A stretch of 64,000 nt of DNA from Blastocatellia bacterium (GCA_026985075.1 JALSQX010000010.1:27127-91126); one strand, 5' to 3'; shown: positions 44,868-54,446, counted from the first letter of the stretch. Notes: generated by a model not told the origin, from the letters alone. Numbers and translations: made by a program.

Positions 44868-46610
44868 TCACCACTCGGCCAATCGCTCGGCCAGTCCCAG
44901 ATGGAGCACTTGATGTTCGTGCGTGCCATATCGATAGACGGTCACACCCTTCAACTTCAGATCGTAGGCCATCATGAAGATGCGGCGGACATCGTCCACG
45001 GTGGCTTCTGGCGGGAGGTTGACCGTCTTGCTGATGCTGTTCTCCGTATGACGCTGAAACGCGGCCTGCATTCGCAGATGCCACTCGGGAGCGATCTCCA
45101 GCGTGGTCACGAACAACCGTCGCACATCCTCGGGAATCTCTTCCAGATCCTGAATGCGCCCATGATTGATGACCTTCAGCATCAACTGCTCGGAGTAGAA
45201 TCCCCGCTGGCGAGCGATCTTCTCGAACAGCGGATGAATGGTCACGAACGTGCCCAACGGCGTGGTCCGCGTCTCGGCCACGGCGAACAACGGCTCGATG
45301 CCACTGGAAGCCCCGGCAATCATGGCCGTCGTCCCCGTAGGGGCCACGGTGGTGACGGTGGCGTTCCGCCGCGGGGGCTCACCGCGTTGGGCGTAGATGC
45401 TCTCCAGCCAATTGGGGAACGGACCGCGCTCGCGGGCCAGTCGACGACTCTCGTTGATGGCCGTCTCGTTGATGAATTTCATGACCTTCTCGCCCAGGGA
45501 GACGGCCTGCTCGGTATCGTAGGGGATGCCCAGTTCGATGAGCATGTCGGCCCATCCCATCACGCCCAGGCCGATGCGGCGATTGGCCAGCGCGGCTCCC
45601 TTGATATCGGGCACCGGATAAATCGAGCGATCGTGCATATTGTCCAGCATCCGCACGCCCACGCGCACCACTTCTTCCAATCGCGCCCACTCGATAGTGG
45701 GATGATCGCCCTCCTTGACGAAGTGACCCAGATTGACGTGGCCGAGTACGCAAGCCTCGCCGTGGCCCAGGGGCACCTCGGCACACGGATTGGTGGCACG
45801 AATGGTTTGCGAGGGGATGGGATTGGATTCGTTGATGCGATCGATGAACAAGATGCCCGGATCGCCGCGCGCCCAAGCGCACTCGCAGATGGCGTCGAAT
45901 ACCTCGCGGGCCGAGAGCCGACCGACGATCTCTCCGGTGCGCGGGTGCCTCAATTCATACTCGCGGTCGGCCTTGACGGCCTCCATGAAGGCATCGGTGA
46001 CGGCCACCGAGATGTTGAAGTTCTCCAATTGTCCTCCATATTGCTTGGCGCGAATGAATTTGAGGATATCGGGATGATCGACCCGGAGAACGCCCATCAT
46101 GGCCGCCCGCCGTCGCCCGCCTTGCTTGATGGCGTCGGCCGAGGCATTGAAGACGTTCATGAACGAGACCGGGCCGCTGGCCTGCCCCCCGCTGGTCACC
46201 ACCGGATCGCCCTCGGGGCGCAGCGCGGAGAAATCGAAGCCCACGCCCCCGCCCGACTGGAAGATGAGGGCCGCCGCCTGCAGTTCCTTGAAGATGCCCT
46301 CGATGGAATCGGGAACCTCGCGCACGAAGCAGGCGGCCAACTGGGGCCGGGACGTCCCGGCATTCATCAACGCCGGGCTATTGGGGAGGAAATCCAGTCG
46401 AGCCATCACCTCATAAAACCGCTCCTCCGTCTCCTTGACCTGCTCGGAAGACGCTCCATACTGCTCCTCGGCTTTGGCCAGCTCGCCGGCCACTCGACGA
46501 AACATCTGCTCGGGCGTCTCAATGATCCGGCCCTGTTCATCCCGCAGCAGGTAGCGTTGCTCCAGGATGTATTGCGCGTTGGGCGAAAGCTGTGGTCTCA
46601 CTCGCGTCAT
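44868..46610 (-). CDS. nrdJ: Adenosylcobalamin-dependent (class II) ribonucleotide reductase, short form
   Basis: Makes deoxyribonucleotides using a B12 radical. Diagnostic segments: LPNSPALMNAGTSRPQLAACFVREVPDSIEGIF, FQSGGGVGFDFSALRPEGDPV, GGQASGPVSFMNVFNASADAIKQGGRRRAAMMGVLRVDHPDILKFI, NPCAEVPLGHGEACVLGHVNL and APTGTTAMIAGASSGIEPLF. The protein is 580 aa and stops about 10 residues after LKGVTVYRYGTHEHQVL. The cysteine-rich C-terminal tail that passes electrons to the active-site disulphide in most class II enzymes is absent. I start at 46610 (MTRVRPQL) with GGAGGAGG just upstream. No cobalamin riboswitch is recognisable. Confidence 0.93.
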   Translation of the reverse strand: MTRVRPQLSPNAQYILEQRYLLRDEQGRIIETPEQMFRRVAGELAKAEEQYGASSEQVKETEERFYEVMARLDFLPNSPALMNAGTSRPQLAACFVREVPDSIEGIFKELQAAALIFQSGGGVGFDFSALRPEGDPVVTSGGQASGPVSFMNVFNASADAIKQGGRRRAAMMGVLRVDHPDILKFIRAKQYGGQLENFNISVAVTDAFMEAVKADREYELRHPRTGEIVGRLSAREVFDAICECAWARGDPGILFIDRINESNPIPSQTIRATNPCAEVPLGHGEACVLGHVNLGHFVKEGDHPTIEWARLEEVVRVGVRMLDNMHDRSIYPVPDIKGAALANRRIGLGVMGWADMLIELGIPYDTEQAVSLGEKVMKFINETAINESRRLARERGPFPNWLESIYAQRGEPPRRNATVTTVAPTGTTAMIAGASSGIEPLFAVAETRTTPLGTFVTIHPLFEKIARQRGFYSEQLMLKVINHGRIQDLEEIPEDVRRLFVTTLEIAPEWHLRMQAAFQRHTENSISKTVNLPPEATVDDVRRIFMMAYDLKLKGVTVYRYGTHEHQVLHLGLAERLAEW

Positions 46611-46948
46611 CGTTTCCTCCTCCTTCAGTGATGCAATCCTCGTACCACCACGCCGCTGGCCTCCCGCACCGCTCGCTTCCGGCACGGTGCATTTTTATAT
46701 AATTTTAACACAAAGAGTTGCCGCCCGGCGTCGATGATGTGGCGAAAATGCCGAAGTCATCGCATCGAGGGGTGCTGAAAATCACCCACCCGGTGAGGGC
46801 TCTCACCCACTCGGAAGAGAACGGCTCCATGGTCGGCGACAAACCGGGCGCGCAACTCCCCATGGAGCAAGGCGCAGGGGCACGGCCGGCCGTCACCGCA
46901 CTGGTACGGGAATTGCACGTCATCAATTGATGAAGGAGTCTATGGATC
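46611..46948. promoter_or_regulatory. Divergent nrdJ / ftsH2 promoter region
   Basis: The interval between divergent genes holds an AT-rich patch, with TATAAT on the plus strand at 46698-46703 and AT-rich boxes on both strands, but no well-spaced -35. A sigma-54-like match on the minus strand, TGGTAC-GAGGA-TTGCA (46632-46647), sits so close to nrdJ that it may be chance. Confidence 0.4.
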
Positions 46949-48796
46949 ATGACCGGCAGAGACGAGACACGACGACATCCGATCGCTCATCGCCCGGGCT
47001 GGATGGCGGTAGTGAGCCTCGTGCTCTCGCCGTATCTGGCGCTCGGCGTGCCATCGCACCAGGTGCCTTACAGTGAGTTCATTCAGATGGTCTCGGCGGG
47101 ACGGTTCGAGCGCGTCGTGATCACCCCCACGGAGGTCCGAGGCCGACTCAGACAGGAGAGGGCGAAGCAGGTCGTGGCCAAGCGCCCTCCCGGGCTGGAT
47201 GAGCGGCCATTGATAGAGGCGCTCGCCAAGAGCGGGACGCCCTATGAGGGAAGACCGGAGACTTCGGCCTCCTGGTGGATGTGGGCCTGGATGGTGCCCC
47301 TGCTCATAATTCTGTTCTTGTGGTTCCTCGGCTGGCGAACGGCCATGGGAGGCTCACGCGGCCCCATGGAATTCGGGCGCACGCGGGCGCGCATTTATGA
47401 TCGGAGCGCCGAGTTGAGCGTCACCTTCGACGATGTGGCCGGCGTGGATGAAGCGGAAGCGGAATTGGCCGAAATCGTCGATTTCCTCAAGCACCCGGAG
47501 AAATACCAGCGGTTGGGAGGGCGCATCCCCAAAGGCGTTTTGCTGGTGGGCCCACCGGGAACGGGCAAGACGTTGTTGGCCCGAGCTGTGGCCGGGGAAG
47601 CCAATGTTCCGTTCTTCGCCATCTCCGGCTCGGAATTCGTGGAGATGTTCGTCGGTGTCGGGGCCAGTCGCGTGCGCGATCTCTTCCTCCAGGCCAAGAT
47701 GCGTGCGCCCTGCATCATCTTCATCGATGAACTGGACGCTATCGGCAAAGTTCGTCTCGGCGGCCCGGCCAGTTTCACCGGCGGGCACGACGAACGAGAA
47801 CAGACGCTCAATCAGTTGCTCTCGGAGATGGACGGGTTCGATCCCTCCATGGGCGTCATCATCATCGCCGCCACCAACAAGCCGGAAGTGCTCGATCCGG
47901 CATTACGACGCGCCGGACGATTTGATCGGCAGATCGTCGTCGATCGCCCCGACGTGAAAGGACGGGAGGCCATCCTGCGGGTCCACGCCCGGAAGATCAA
48001 GCTGGCTCCCGACGTCGATCTCAGCGTGATCGCCGCTCGCACGCCGGGAATGGTGGGCGCCGATCTGGCCAACATCGTGAACGAAGCCGCCCTGCTGGCC
48101 GCCCGCCGCAACGCCAGTGCCGTCGGGATGGATCACTTCGAGGAGGCCATCGATCGCATCATGCTCGGCCTGGAGAAGAAAGGTCGGGTCATGAGTCAGG
48201 TCGAGAAGGAGCGCATCGCCTACCACGAAGCCGGACACGCCGTCGTCGCCCTGTCGGTTCACCATGCCGATCCCGTTCACCGGGTCACCATCATTCCTCG
48301 ATCCATCGGCACGCTCGGTGCCACTCTCCAGTTGCCCACCGAAGATCGATACGTGCTCACCAAGCAGGAACTGGAAGATCGTCTCACCGTCCTGCTCGGT
48401 GGCCGAGCTGCCGAAGAGATCGCGTTTGGCGATATCTCTACCGGGGCCCAGGATGATCTGGAGCGAGCCACGGAATTGGCCCGGCAGATGGTCACCCGAT
48501 TCGGTATGAGCGATGCACTCGGTCCCCGAACCTTCGGGCGCCCATTGGCCGGGCGTTACTTGCAACCCGCTCTGGACCTCGGCGAGGAGCGGAATTACAG
48601 CGAGCGCACCGCCGAACTCATCGACGAAGAAGTCGGCCACCTCATCGATCACCTCTATGGGCGAGCCAAGCGCATTCTCACCGAACGTCGAGCCACTCTG
48701 CAGCAGATCGCTCAGGAACTGGAGACGCGAGAGACGCTCACCCGGGAGGATCTGGAGCGACTGGTCGCCCGCGATGGAGAGGTGGTGACCGGCTGA
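46949..48796 (+). CDS. ftsH: Second FtsH-type ATP-dependent zinc metalloprotease
   Basis: A 615-aa paralogue of the gene at 196. It has an N-terminal membrane segment ([18 protein letters not shown]), a short periplasmic domain ([20 protein letters not shown]), a second segment ([21 protein letters not shown]), an AAA domain with GPPGTGKT (about 201-208) and [12 protein letters not shown], and the protease site HEAGH (about 426-430). The inter-helix domain contains a Lys/Arg-rich stretch unlike copy 1, and identity outside the AAA and protease domains looks low, so this is an old paralogue. It is divergent from nrdJ. Specific substrates are unknown. Confidence 0.95.
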   Translation: MTGRDETRRHPIAHRPGWMAVVSLVLSPYLALGVPSHQVPYSEFIQMVSAGRFERVVITPTEVRGRLRQERAKQVVAKRPPGLDERPLIEALAKSGTPYEGRPETSASWWMWAWMVPLLIILFLWFLGWRTAMGGSRGPMEFGRTRARIYDRSAELSVTFDDVAGVDEAEAELAEIVDFLKHPEKYQRLGGRIPKGVLLVGPPGTGKTLLARAVAGEANVPFFAISGSEFVEMFVGVGASRVRDLFLQAKMRAPCIIFIDELDAIGKVRLGGPASFTGGHDEREQTLNQLLSEMDGFDPSMGVIIIAATNKPEVLDPALRRAGRFDRQIVVDRPDVKGREAILRVHARKIKLAPDVDLSVIAARTPGMVGADLANIVNEAALLAARRNASAVGMDHFEEAIDRIMLGLEKKGRVMSQVEKERIAYHEAGHAVVALSVHHADPVHRVTIIPRSIGTLGATLQLPTEDRYVLTKQELEDRLTVLLGGRAAEEIAFGDISTGAQDDLERATELARQMVTRFGMSDALGPRTFGRPLAGRYLQPALDLGEERNYSERTAELIDEEVGHLIDHLYGRAKRILTERRATLQQIAQELETRETLTREDLERLVARDGEVVTG

Positions 48797-49101
48797 ACAT
48801 CACAGTCCGTCGCGGGCGCACTCCGAATGACGGACCGAACAATCCTCGTGCACGGGGTTGCCGTCCCCGTCATCGAGAGTTGTGCTGATCGGTTGCTCGT
48901 CGCTCGAGCGCCGCGGGAGACGGGCCCGATCTCCTGAGAGAATGTGGCGCAAGATGCCATCTTGTGCTCCATTCCTCGAGCGCCCCTTCTCATCCTGACG
49001 GTGTGCCCCCCAGGCCAGGGGTGACTCCCTTGATCAACCGAGCAGGGATAGTCAGAATGAGAAGGGAGCGACGGAGTTCGGCATGTCCCGGATGATGCAT
49101 C
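48797..49101. other. Intergenic containing REP-like copy B
   Basis: Besides the palindrome at 48945 I see no gene or RNA here. Confidence 0.5.
48945..48970. repeat. REP-like palindrome, copy B
   Basis: TGGCGCAAGATGCCATCTTG continues with TGCTCC: arms GCGCAAGAT and ATCTTGTGC pair with one G:T wobble around a 3-base centre. It belongs to the same family as copies at 34009 and 60121. Confidence 0.65.
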
Positions 49102-49656
49102 ATGCTGGCGAGAATGAAAAAGTTGATTCGGCGAAAACTCACCCGCGGCGAGCCGGGTCTGTACATCGCCCTGCTGTTTCCCATCCTGTTCGCCTTCGTG
49201 TTGACGTTTGCCGGCTCTCGACTCATCAGCTATCTCATCACCTACGGGTATCTCCCGCCCATCTACTGGGAGCCGGAACCGGGCGTTCACATCCACCATT
49301 TCGCATACGGCATCTTCGTCCTGGCCATCGCCGGGTATCTCGCTCTGGTGTTCAACAGCCCGCGCGCCAAGTATCTCATCGCCCTGCTATTCGGCTTCGG
49401 TCTGGGCCTAGCCTTCGATGAGTTCCTGATGTGGTTCAAATTGAGAGACGATGCGCCCACCCGCTGGAGCTACGATGGGTTCACCCTGGTCATTGGGACG
49501 AGCCTCACCATTCTCGTCGCCAGACCCGGTCTTCGGTTGTTGAGAAAACTCCTCCCCGTCGGCAAACGAGGCGAGCCGACCGAGACGGCCGGGAGAGCCA
49601 GCCCTGAACGCTTGCCTCTCTCCTCGGATGAGAACGCCAGTTCCACCACAGAATGA
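49102..49656 (+). CDS. Uncharacterised multi-pass membrane protein, 184 aa
   Basis: Four hydrophobic segments are visible (IALLFPILFAFVLTFAGSRLI, FAYGIFVLAIAGYLALVF, YLIALLFGFGLGLAFDEF, FTLVIGTSLTILVA). A His-rich motif PGVHIHHFAYGI precedes the second, and GLAFDEFLMWFKLRDD follows the third. The His and acidic residues could form a metal or active site, but I know no function for the family. The C-terminal 40 residues are hydrophilic. The ribosome binding site is weak; a start at the second Met (49114) is also possible. It lies alone between ftsH2 and the MBL hydrolase. Confidence 0.72.
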   Translation: MLARMKKLIRRKLTRGEPGLYIALLFPILFAFVLTFAGSRLISYLITYGYLPPIYWEPEPGVHIHHFAYGIFVLAIAGYLALVFNSPRAKYLIALLFGFGLGLAFDEFLMWFKLRDDAPTRWSYDGFTLVIGTSLTILVARPGLRLLRKLLPVGKRGEPTETAGRASPERLPLSSDENASSTTE

Positions 49657-49996
49657 AGCACACGGGCGCTTCCGGTCCAGCGATGATGAAAGCCCCGATC
49701 GTTCACCACATCGCTCGACACCCCATCCACGCCGGCAGTCGTTGGGAGTACTGAACGGCGTGGAGGGCGGGCGGAAACGAGGCTTGACGCCTCCTGGCTC
49801 GTTCGGTAAGGTAAGGGAGTTCGCACGCACCGGCGGCGACTCGGAGCATCACGGAGCGCTTCGAGCCGCGATCAGCGCTGATATGCATCGGCTCGCGCCC
49901 GATGGCATTCATACGTGGTAGAGAAAAGGTGGTCATCTTCAGGAGCAGGATGACGCACACCGATCAACCTTCATAATTGATCACGGAGGAGGAGAT
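49657..49996. other. Intergenic, 340 bases
   Basis: No gene or RNA seen. The 3' end holds the ribosome binding site GGAGGAGG of the next gene. Confidence 0.45.
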
Positions 49997-50713
49997 ATGA
50001 CGGCACTCAATCGCAATACAATCATCAAATGGCTCGGACACGCCACCTTCCAGGTCTTCACGCCGGAAGGCAAGACGGTGCTCATCGATCCCTGGGTGAT
50101 GAACAATCCCGCTTGTCCTCAGGAGGCACAGACCTTCGACAAGATCGATCTCATGCTCATCACTCACGGACATTTCGATCACATCGGCGATGCCGTGGAA
50201 CTCGCCAGGCGATACGAGCCCAGGGTGGTGGCCATCTATGAGACGGCGCACTGGCTGGAGAGCAAAGGCGTGAAGAACGTCCTGCCCATGAATAAAGGCG
50301 GAACCCAGGTGATCGATAATATCCGAGTGACGATGGTTCACGCCGATCACAGTTGCGGCATTCTCGATGATGGCCGGATCATCTATGGCGGTGAAGGCGT
50401 CGGTTACGTCGTGGAGCTGGAGAATGGATTCCGGCTCTATCACGCTGGAGACACGGCGGTGTTCGGCGACATGAAGCTCATTGGCGAGCTCTATCGCCCG
50501 GAACTGGCCATGATCCCCGTCGGCGATCTCTACACCATGGGCCCGCGGGAAGCGGCTCACGCCATCCGGCTGCTCGATGTCAAGAAAGTCATTCCCATGC
50601 ATTTCGGGACTTTCCCGGCTCTGACGGGCACGGTAGCGGAATTGAGGGAGTTGACCGCTGAGATCGCGGGACTGGAGATCATCGAAATGAAACCGGGCGA
50701 GAAAGTGAGCTGA
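49997..50713 (+). CDS. UPF0173-type metal-dependent hydrolase (MBL fold)
   Basis: A 238-aa metallo-beta-lactamase-fold protein. It begins IKWLGHATFQVFTPEGKTVLIDPWVMNNPACP, the UPF0173 signature. The metal ligands are in ITHGHFDHIGD (HxHxDH type), VHADHSCGI, LYHAGDTAVFGD and the final PMHFGTF. The family consists of soluble hydrolases of unknown natural substrate. GGAGGAGGAG lies just before the ATG. It stands alone. Confidence 0.92.
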   Translation: MTALNRNTIIKWLGHATFQVFTPEGKTVLIDPWVMNNPACPQEAQTFDKIDLMLITHGHFDHIGDAVELARRYEPRVVAIYETAHWLESKGVKNVLPMNKGGTQVIDNIRVTMVHADHSCGILDDGRIIYGGEGVGYVVELENGFRLYHAGDTAVFGDMKLIGELYRPELAMIPVGDLYTMGPREAAHAIRLLDVKKVIPMHFGTFPALTGTVAELRELTAEIAGLEIIEMKPGEKVS

Positions 50714-51318
50714 TGCCGGATACTGAGCGCATAGAGGACCTGCCAAGCTCACTTCCAGAAGGAAGAGAAGATGAGTTGGCGCCGCTGAGCGGATGCCACT
50801 TGAGGAACCTGAGGAGAGCATAGTGACTGAGAGAGGGCGAGTTGACCTCCACTCCCGCTGAGCGCTGGAGATCACCGGGACGGAAGGGGGGTCGATGCGT
50901 CCCCGTTCTGTACTGACACCAGCAGCGGGCGCTACCCCCTTCGGCAGACAAAAGATGGAGGACGCCTCTGGAGGCAACTACCCATCGGCGCCAGGAGAGG
51001 AGGTAACCCTCTCACAGAGGAGAGCAAGGAGTCCGTGTAGAGCCACCGGATGGGACAGGAGATCACGATGAAGGGGGTGGAGCGATGATGAGCAGATGAG
51101 CATTCTTAAGCCTGAAAGTGATTCCCACTTCATCTCATGAGGAGATAGAGGATGAGTGAGGGCTGGGTGAGGAAGCCCGCATTCCGCCCTTAACTCTTGA
51201 GCCTCAGCACGGCAAGTGACTCGCTCGGGGCCATTTCTTAAGCTTATAGATAAGGTTGCACATTCGGCAATCGCGTTTGCTAGCGAATCGCCGAAGTTTT
51301 GAAGGTAATTCTCCCGCG
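50714..51318. other. Intergenic, 605 bases
   Basis: No protein-like frame. Base composition falls from the genome norm to AT-rich at about 51250, marking the edge of the island at 51290. Confidence 0.5.
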
Positions 51319-51800
51319 TCATATAAGACCTACTTTTTCGATGTATCGAGTCAACAGTTCCTCATCCTCTGGCTCAAATCTCTTAAAAGTCATAATTGGT
51401 GAATATAGCTTTGCCTTATCGCCAAGAATCTCTTACAGATTAAATGGCTGCTTGATTCTTCTCGCATCTTCACATATGACCAAGTATCTCCATCTACCCT
51501 CAGTTCCCGGCCAATACCTTTCCGATTCCCCCTGTCTTAGCGGGCGAATATCGACTATCTTCATTACATACTGAATTTGTTTTTCATTTTTGGAGCAGTC
51601 AACCTTATTTTTACTCACAAGTACCAACTCACCAACATACCAATCCTTCGGTTTTGTGAGAAATGCATGTTTTTCATTCAGTATAACGCTATCAAATGTC
51701 TTCCCCGATGTCTTGAACAAATACATTTCATCCCTCTATGTAATTGCTAAATCCTTCGAAATCCCTTTCTCACTGAGAAGAAATACCACACGGCGCCAGA
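51290..51800. other. AT-rich island
   Basis: The 60-base lines I counted in 51301-51660 are about 35-42% G+C, against roughly 55-65% in most surrounding genes. The island contains the broken PUA-like gene. I found no integrase, terminal repeats or tRNA beside it. The most economical reading is a small acquired fragment. Confidence 0.65.
51319..51726 (-). pseudogene. PUA/EVE-like small protein gene interrupted by one in-frame TAA
   Basis: Reading begins MYLFKTSGKTFDSVILNEK behind GAGGG and proceeds 97 codons to a TAA at 51433-51435. Immediately after it the same frame continues for 37 protein-like codons (EILGDKAKLYSPIMTF, then KRFEPEDEELLTRYIEKVGLI) to TGA at 51319-51321. The two parts join without any frameshift into a 135-residue protein that looks complete, with a PUA/EVE-like pattern (GELVLVSKNK, QYVMKIVDIRPLR, RWRYLVICED). 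A CAA-to-TAA change would explain the stop. It may be a recent nonsense allele; recoding or a sequencing error are alternatives. The family call is tentative. Confidence 0.72.
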
Positions 51801-52008
51801 ACTGTCGAGAGGAACGGTAGAAGAAATCCTAACAAGAATAGGACGGCTAATGAACGCCGATCAGGCGCCAAGCCATTTCTGACAGCACTCGGGGAACGTG
51901 TCAACATCAGGCTGCGCCACATCCACCAGGCGGCGGATGCGGTCTGCGTCTACCGGATGCTCCCGGCCGGAAGACGGGCCAGCCCGGAGCGATGTTATAA
52001 CCTCCCCT

Positions 52009-53139
52009 TCACTCGTCCCTGAGCAGATGGATGTTGCCCAGGCGGACGCGCCGGAGTCCGGCGGTCCGGGCGGCCTCCAGACATTCACGCGCCTGTCGCC
52101 GAGACGTCGTCGGCAGATCGCGCATGTAAAAGCAAGGATGAAAGGCCAGCAGAGCATAAGGGATGTCAGGATCGAGATCGGCGATGAACGCGGCGATGCG
52201 CCCGACCTCCTCGGCATCGATGTACCCGGGAACGAGCAACGTGCTGGCCACCAACAGCGGCGGCTGAGGACGCTCTCGCGCTCGCCCGGCCACCCAGACG
52301 AAATTCTCCAGCGTCTGCTTGTTACTCACCCCACACAACGCTCGATGCACGCCATCATCCCAGGCCTTGAGATCGAACTTCACGCATCCTCCCGAACGAA
52401 GCGAGAGCTCGACCATGCGTTCGAGCAGCGTCCGATGCATGGCTCCGTTGGTCTCCCAGCAAATGCGCAGAATGCCGCCCCGGCGTCGGCGCAACGCCCG
52501 CCGCGCCACGGCGAGAGCATGGTGCAATTGTGGCGTGGGGTCGCCACCGAAGTAACAGATACAGGACGTTCGCTCATCGACTTGATCGGCCAGTTGAGCG
52601 ACGCTCACTCCCCGTCGCCGGCGCGCGCCGAGCCGATAATGCCAATTCTGACAGAACAGACAATCGAAGGTGCAGCTATTGTAGAACACGGCCAGATTCT
52701 TGTAGCCGTATTCGGGACCGGGACGATGAGCGAACGTCGGATAGCCGGCGCCGCTCCCTCCCGGGCACACCCAATCGGCGACGCAGTTGGTGGGCAAGGG
52801 ATCGTCATACCAATCGACGCGCGCCTCCCGCTCGCCGCCCACAACCCGCCCTCCGCGATTGAACCGAACGCCACAGTATCCGGACCCTTCCTGGGGAATA
52901 CGACAGGCGTTGGCGCACAACGTGCACGGCAGGCCCGCCTCCTCCCTGGGCGGCACCGGAGGCAGGTCGAACGCCTCCCGCGCCCGCCGATGCACCGCCT
53001 CGACGCGCGCCCGGACCCGCTCAAAGTCGCCGCGAAGACAGTCCAAGCACACGCCCAGCGCCCGGGAGACAATGAGTCCTCCCCGGCCGCAGTTCGCGCA
53101 CACGATCTGGCCGCCCGCTCGGTTGAACGTCACTCCCAT
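52009..53139 (-). CDS. Radical SAM protein, AmrS/PflA-like
   Basis: A 376-aa radical SAM enzyme. A Cys-rich N-terminal ribbon (IVCANCGRGG, GVCLDCLRGD) precedes CTLCANACRIPQEGSGYCGVRFNR and the SAM-cluster motif CTFDCLFCQNW. Later motifs include CYFGGDPTPQ, ICWETNGAM and CVKFDLKAW. This order resembles AmmeMemoRadiSam-type and PflX-like uncharacterised radical SAM proteins. I start at 53139 (MGVTFNRAGG); this overlaps the DUF123 gene by 10 bases. A longer reading to 53250 lies inside that gene. It is the third of three overlapping genes with the thiamine-binding protein. Substrate unknown. Confidence 0.85.
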   Translation of the reverse strand: MGVTFNRAGGQIVCANCGRGGLIVSRALGVCLDCLRGDFERVRARVEAVHRRAREAFDLPPVPPREEAGLPCTLCANACRIPQEGSGYCGVRFNRGGRVVGGEREARVDWYDDPLPTNCVADWVCPGGSGAGYPTFAHRPGPEYGYKNLAVFYNSCTFDCLFCQNWHYRLGARRRRGVSVAQLADQVDERTSCICYFGGDPTPQLHHALAVARRALRRRRGGILRICWETNGAMHRTLLERMVELSLRSGGCVKFDLKAWDDGVHRALCGVSNKQTLENFVWVAGRARERPQPPLLVASTLLVPGYIDAEEVGRIAAFIADLDPDIPYALLAFHPCFYMRDLPTTSRRQARECLEAARTAGLRRVRLGNIHLLRDE

Positions 53140-53513
53140 CGCTCGCCCAGGTAGGCCAGATGCGAGCCACAGCCGCTCCGGCAATCGGAAGATCCGAAGC
53201 CAGGAATCCTGGCTCTGGCCAGACTCATCACCGCCTGATTGAGCCGGCATTCGCTCAACAGTTCACCAGCGACCATGATGACGGCCACTATGCGCGCCGA
53301 GCGATGAGCCAGCAGATAATCGATATGCCAATGCCGACGCTTGCGCTTTCTCAGGTGACGGGCGACCCGAGCCGTCAATCCCCGAGCCGCGCTGCCCGTA
53401 TAGACGTAGACGCCCGGCGGGAACGTCAGCCTCCCCAACCGACCGACGGTGAGCCGCACTCGTCGATCGAGACGGATGAGGAGACAATACGTTCCCCGAT
53501 CAGCTCCGCCCAC
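53130..53513 (-). CDS. GIY-YIG-like nuclease (DUF123 / Uri family)
   Basis: A 127-aa protein of the DUF123 family, related to GIY-YIG nucleases. The segments GTYCLLIRLDRRVRLTVGRLGRLTFPPGVYVYTGSAARGLTARVARHLRKRKRRHWHIDYLLAH match the family layout, with VYVYTGSA in place of the canonical YIG strand and conserved Arg and His. Cysteines near the end (ECRLNQ, SSDCRSGCGSHLAYLG) complete the family pattern. GTG start, overlapping the thiamine-binding gene by 14 bases. Proposed DNA or RNA endonuclease activity comes from the superfamily only. Confidence 0.85.
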   Translation of the reverse strand: MGGADRGTYCLLIRLDRRVRLTVGRLGRLTFPPGVYVYTGSAARGLTARVARHLRKRKRRHWHIDYLLAHRSARIVAVIMVAGELLSECRLNQAVMSLARARIPGFGSSDCRSGCGSHLAYLGERWE

Positions 53514-53811
53514 TTTTGAGACGCCTCTTGACGGCGGCCACTTTGCTCCGCATCGTCACCTGCTTGTCTCGACGATCATCGATGACGATGCGGGTGACGA
53601 CCCGCTGCGCGCCGCGCCGGAAGGCCGCTTCATGAACCTTTCGAGCCAGGGAGAAGACCTCTCTGGGCGTTCCCTCAAACAGCGTTCCCATGGCCGAGAG
53701 TTCGTACTTCACCCCGGCTTTCTCCAGGACCCGAACGGCGTCAGCGATATAATCGCCCATGCTGGTCGTCGATGTCCCCACAGGGATGATGCTGATTTCC
53801 ACCAGTGCCAT
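53500..53811 (-). CDS. Thiamine-binding protein (MTH1187/YkoF family)
   Basis: A 103-aa single-domain protein of PF01910 type. It begins MALVEISIIPVGTSTTSMGDYIADAVRVLEKAGVKYELSAMGTLFEG and includes EVFSLARKVHEAAFRRGAQRVVTRIVIDDRRDK. Homologues bind thiamine or its derivatives. First of three overlapping minus-strand genes, followed by the DUF123 nuclease and a radical SAM enzyme. The relation among the three is not known to me. Confidence 0.9.
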   Translation of the reverse strand: MALVEISIIPVGTSTTSMGDYIADAVRVLEKAGVKYELSAMGTLFEGTPREVFSLARKVHEAAFRRGAQRVVTRIVIDDRRDKQVTMRSKVAAVKRRLKSGRS

Positions 53812-53912
53812 GATCTCCCCTCCTCATGAAGTGATGCGCGAGTCCTCGGCTCATTCCCCATCAATGCTCGCGCCGCGTCCCCGCCGATGAGGCCTGACCG
53901 ACGCTCCGAATC

Positions 53913-54446
53913 TCACCGCCCTTTCTCAAAAGTCCGGGATGTCGTCTTCTTCCTTTTCGCCGAGGCGCTCGCCGGCGCCTTTTCGACCACCGGCCCCGGT
54001 TTGGGCATCGAGACGGTGAGGACGCCATTCTGCAGCTGCGCTCTCGCTCCCTCCGGCCGAATGGTCGTCGGAAGATCGACGTGACGATAAATCGGACCAT
54101 AGCGAAACTCGTCCACGTGGACATGGACCCCGGGGGCGGGCTCCCCAGCTTTCAGCTCCCCCATGAGGATCACATGATGAGCATCGACGGTGAGCGTGAT
54201 CTCGTCGGCCCGAAGCGCGGGCACGTGAAATCTGGCGATGAGCGCGCGCCGCCGCTCCTCCAGTCGCAACGGGGGTTTCCAGAAGAGTTCTCTCTCGGCG
54301 GCCAGCCAATCATCGAGTTCGCGGCCAGCTCCATACCCGCGTTCGGCGGCGAGCTGATAGGCTCGCTCGGCGATGAGTTGCCGGGCCTCATCGACGAGGG
54401 CTTGAATGGATGCCGTCCTGGCATGGACTTTCACTGCTCTGGCCAT
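53913..54446 (-). CDS. DUF2934-Hsp20 fusion, small heat-shock protein
   Basis: A 177-aa protein with an N-terminal DUF2934-like helical segment (IAERAYQLAAERGYGAGRELDDWLAAEREL) joined to an alpha-crystallin domain. The latter has FHVPALRADEITLTVDAHHVILMGEL, then YGPIYRHVDLPTTIRPEGARAQLQNGVLTVSMPK, the typical end of Hsp20 domains (L-N-G-V-L-T). The C-terminal tail is Lys/Arg-rich (AKRKKTTSRTFEKGR) and lacks an obvious IxI oligomerisation motif. It binds unfolded proteins as a holdase by family knowledge. This fusion is common in Acidobacteriota. Confidence 0.85.
   Translation of the reverse strand: MARAVKVHARTASIQALVDEARQLIAERAYQLAAERGYGAGRELDDWLAAERELFWKPPLRLEERRRALIARFHVPALRADEITLTVDAHHVILMGELKAGEPAPGVHVHVDEFRYGPIYRHVDLPTTIRPEGARAQLQNGVLTVSMPKPGPVVEKAPASASAKRKKTTSRTFEKGR

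Noticed and set aside
44901..46631. 576-codon plus-strand frame opposite nrdJ
   Set aside because: Antisense shadow of nrdJ; the minus-strand protein has all class II reductase motifs.
46632..46648. TGGTAC-GAGGA-TTGCA before nrdJ as a firm sigma-54 promoter
   Set aside because: The spacing is right, but the -24 box is off and transcription would start inside the Shine-Dalgarno; kept only as a note.
46611..46948. Cobalamin riboswitch upstream of B12-dependent nrdJ
   Set aside because: No B12-box or matching fold could be found by eye.
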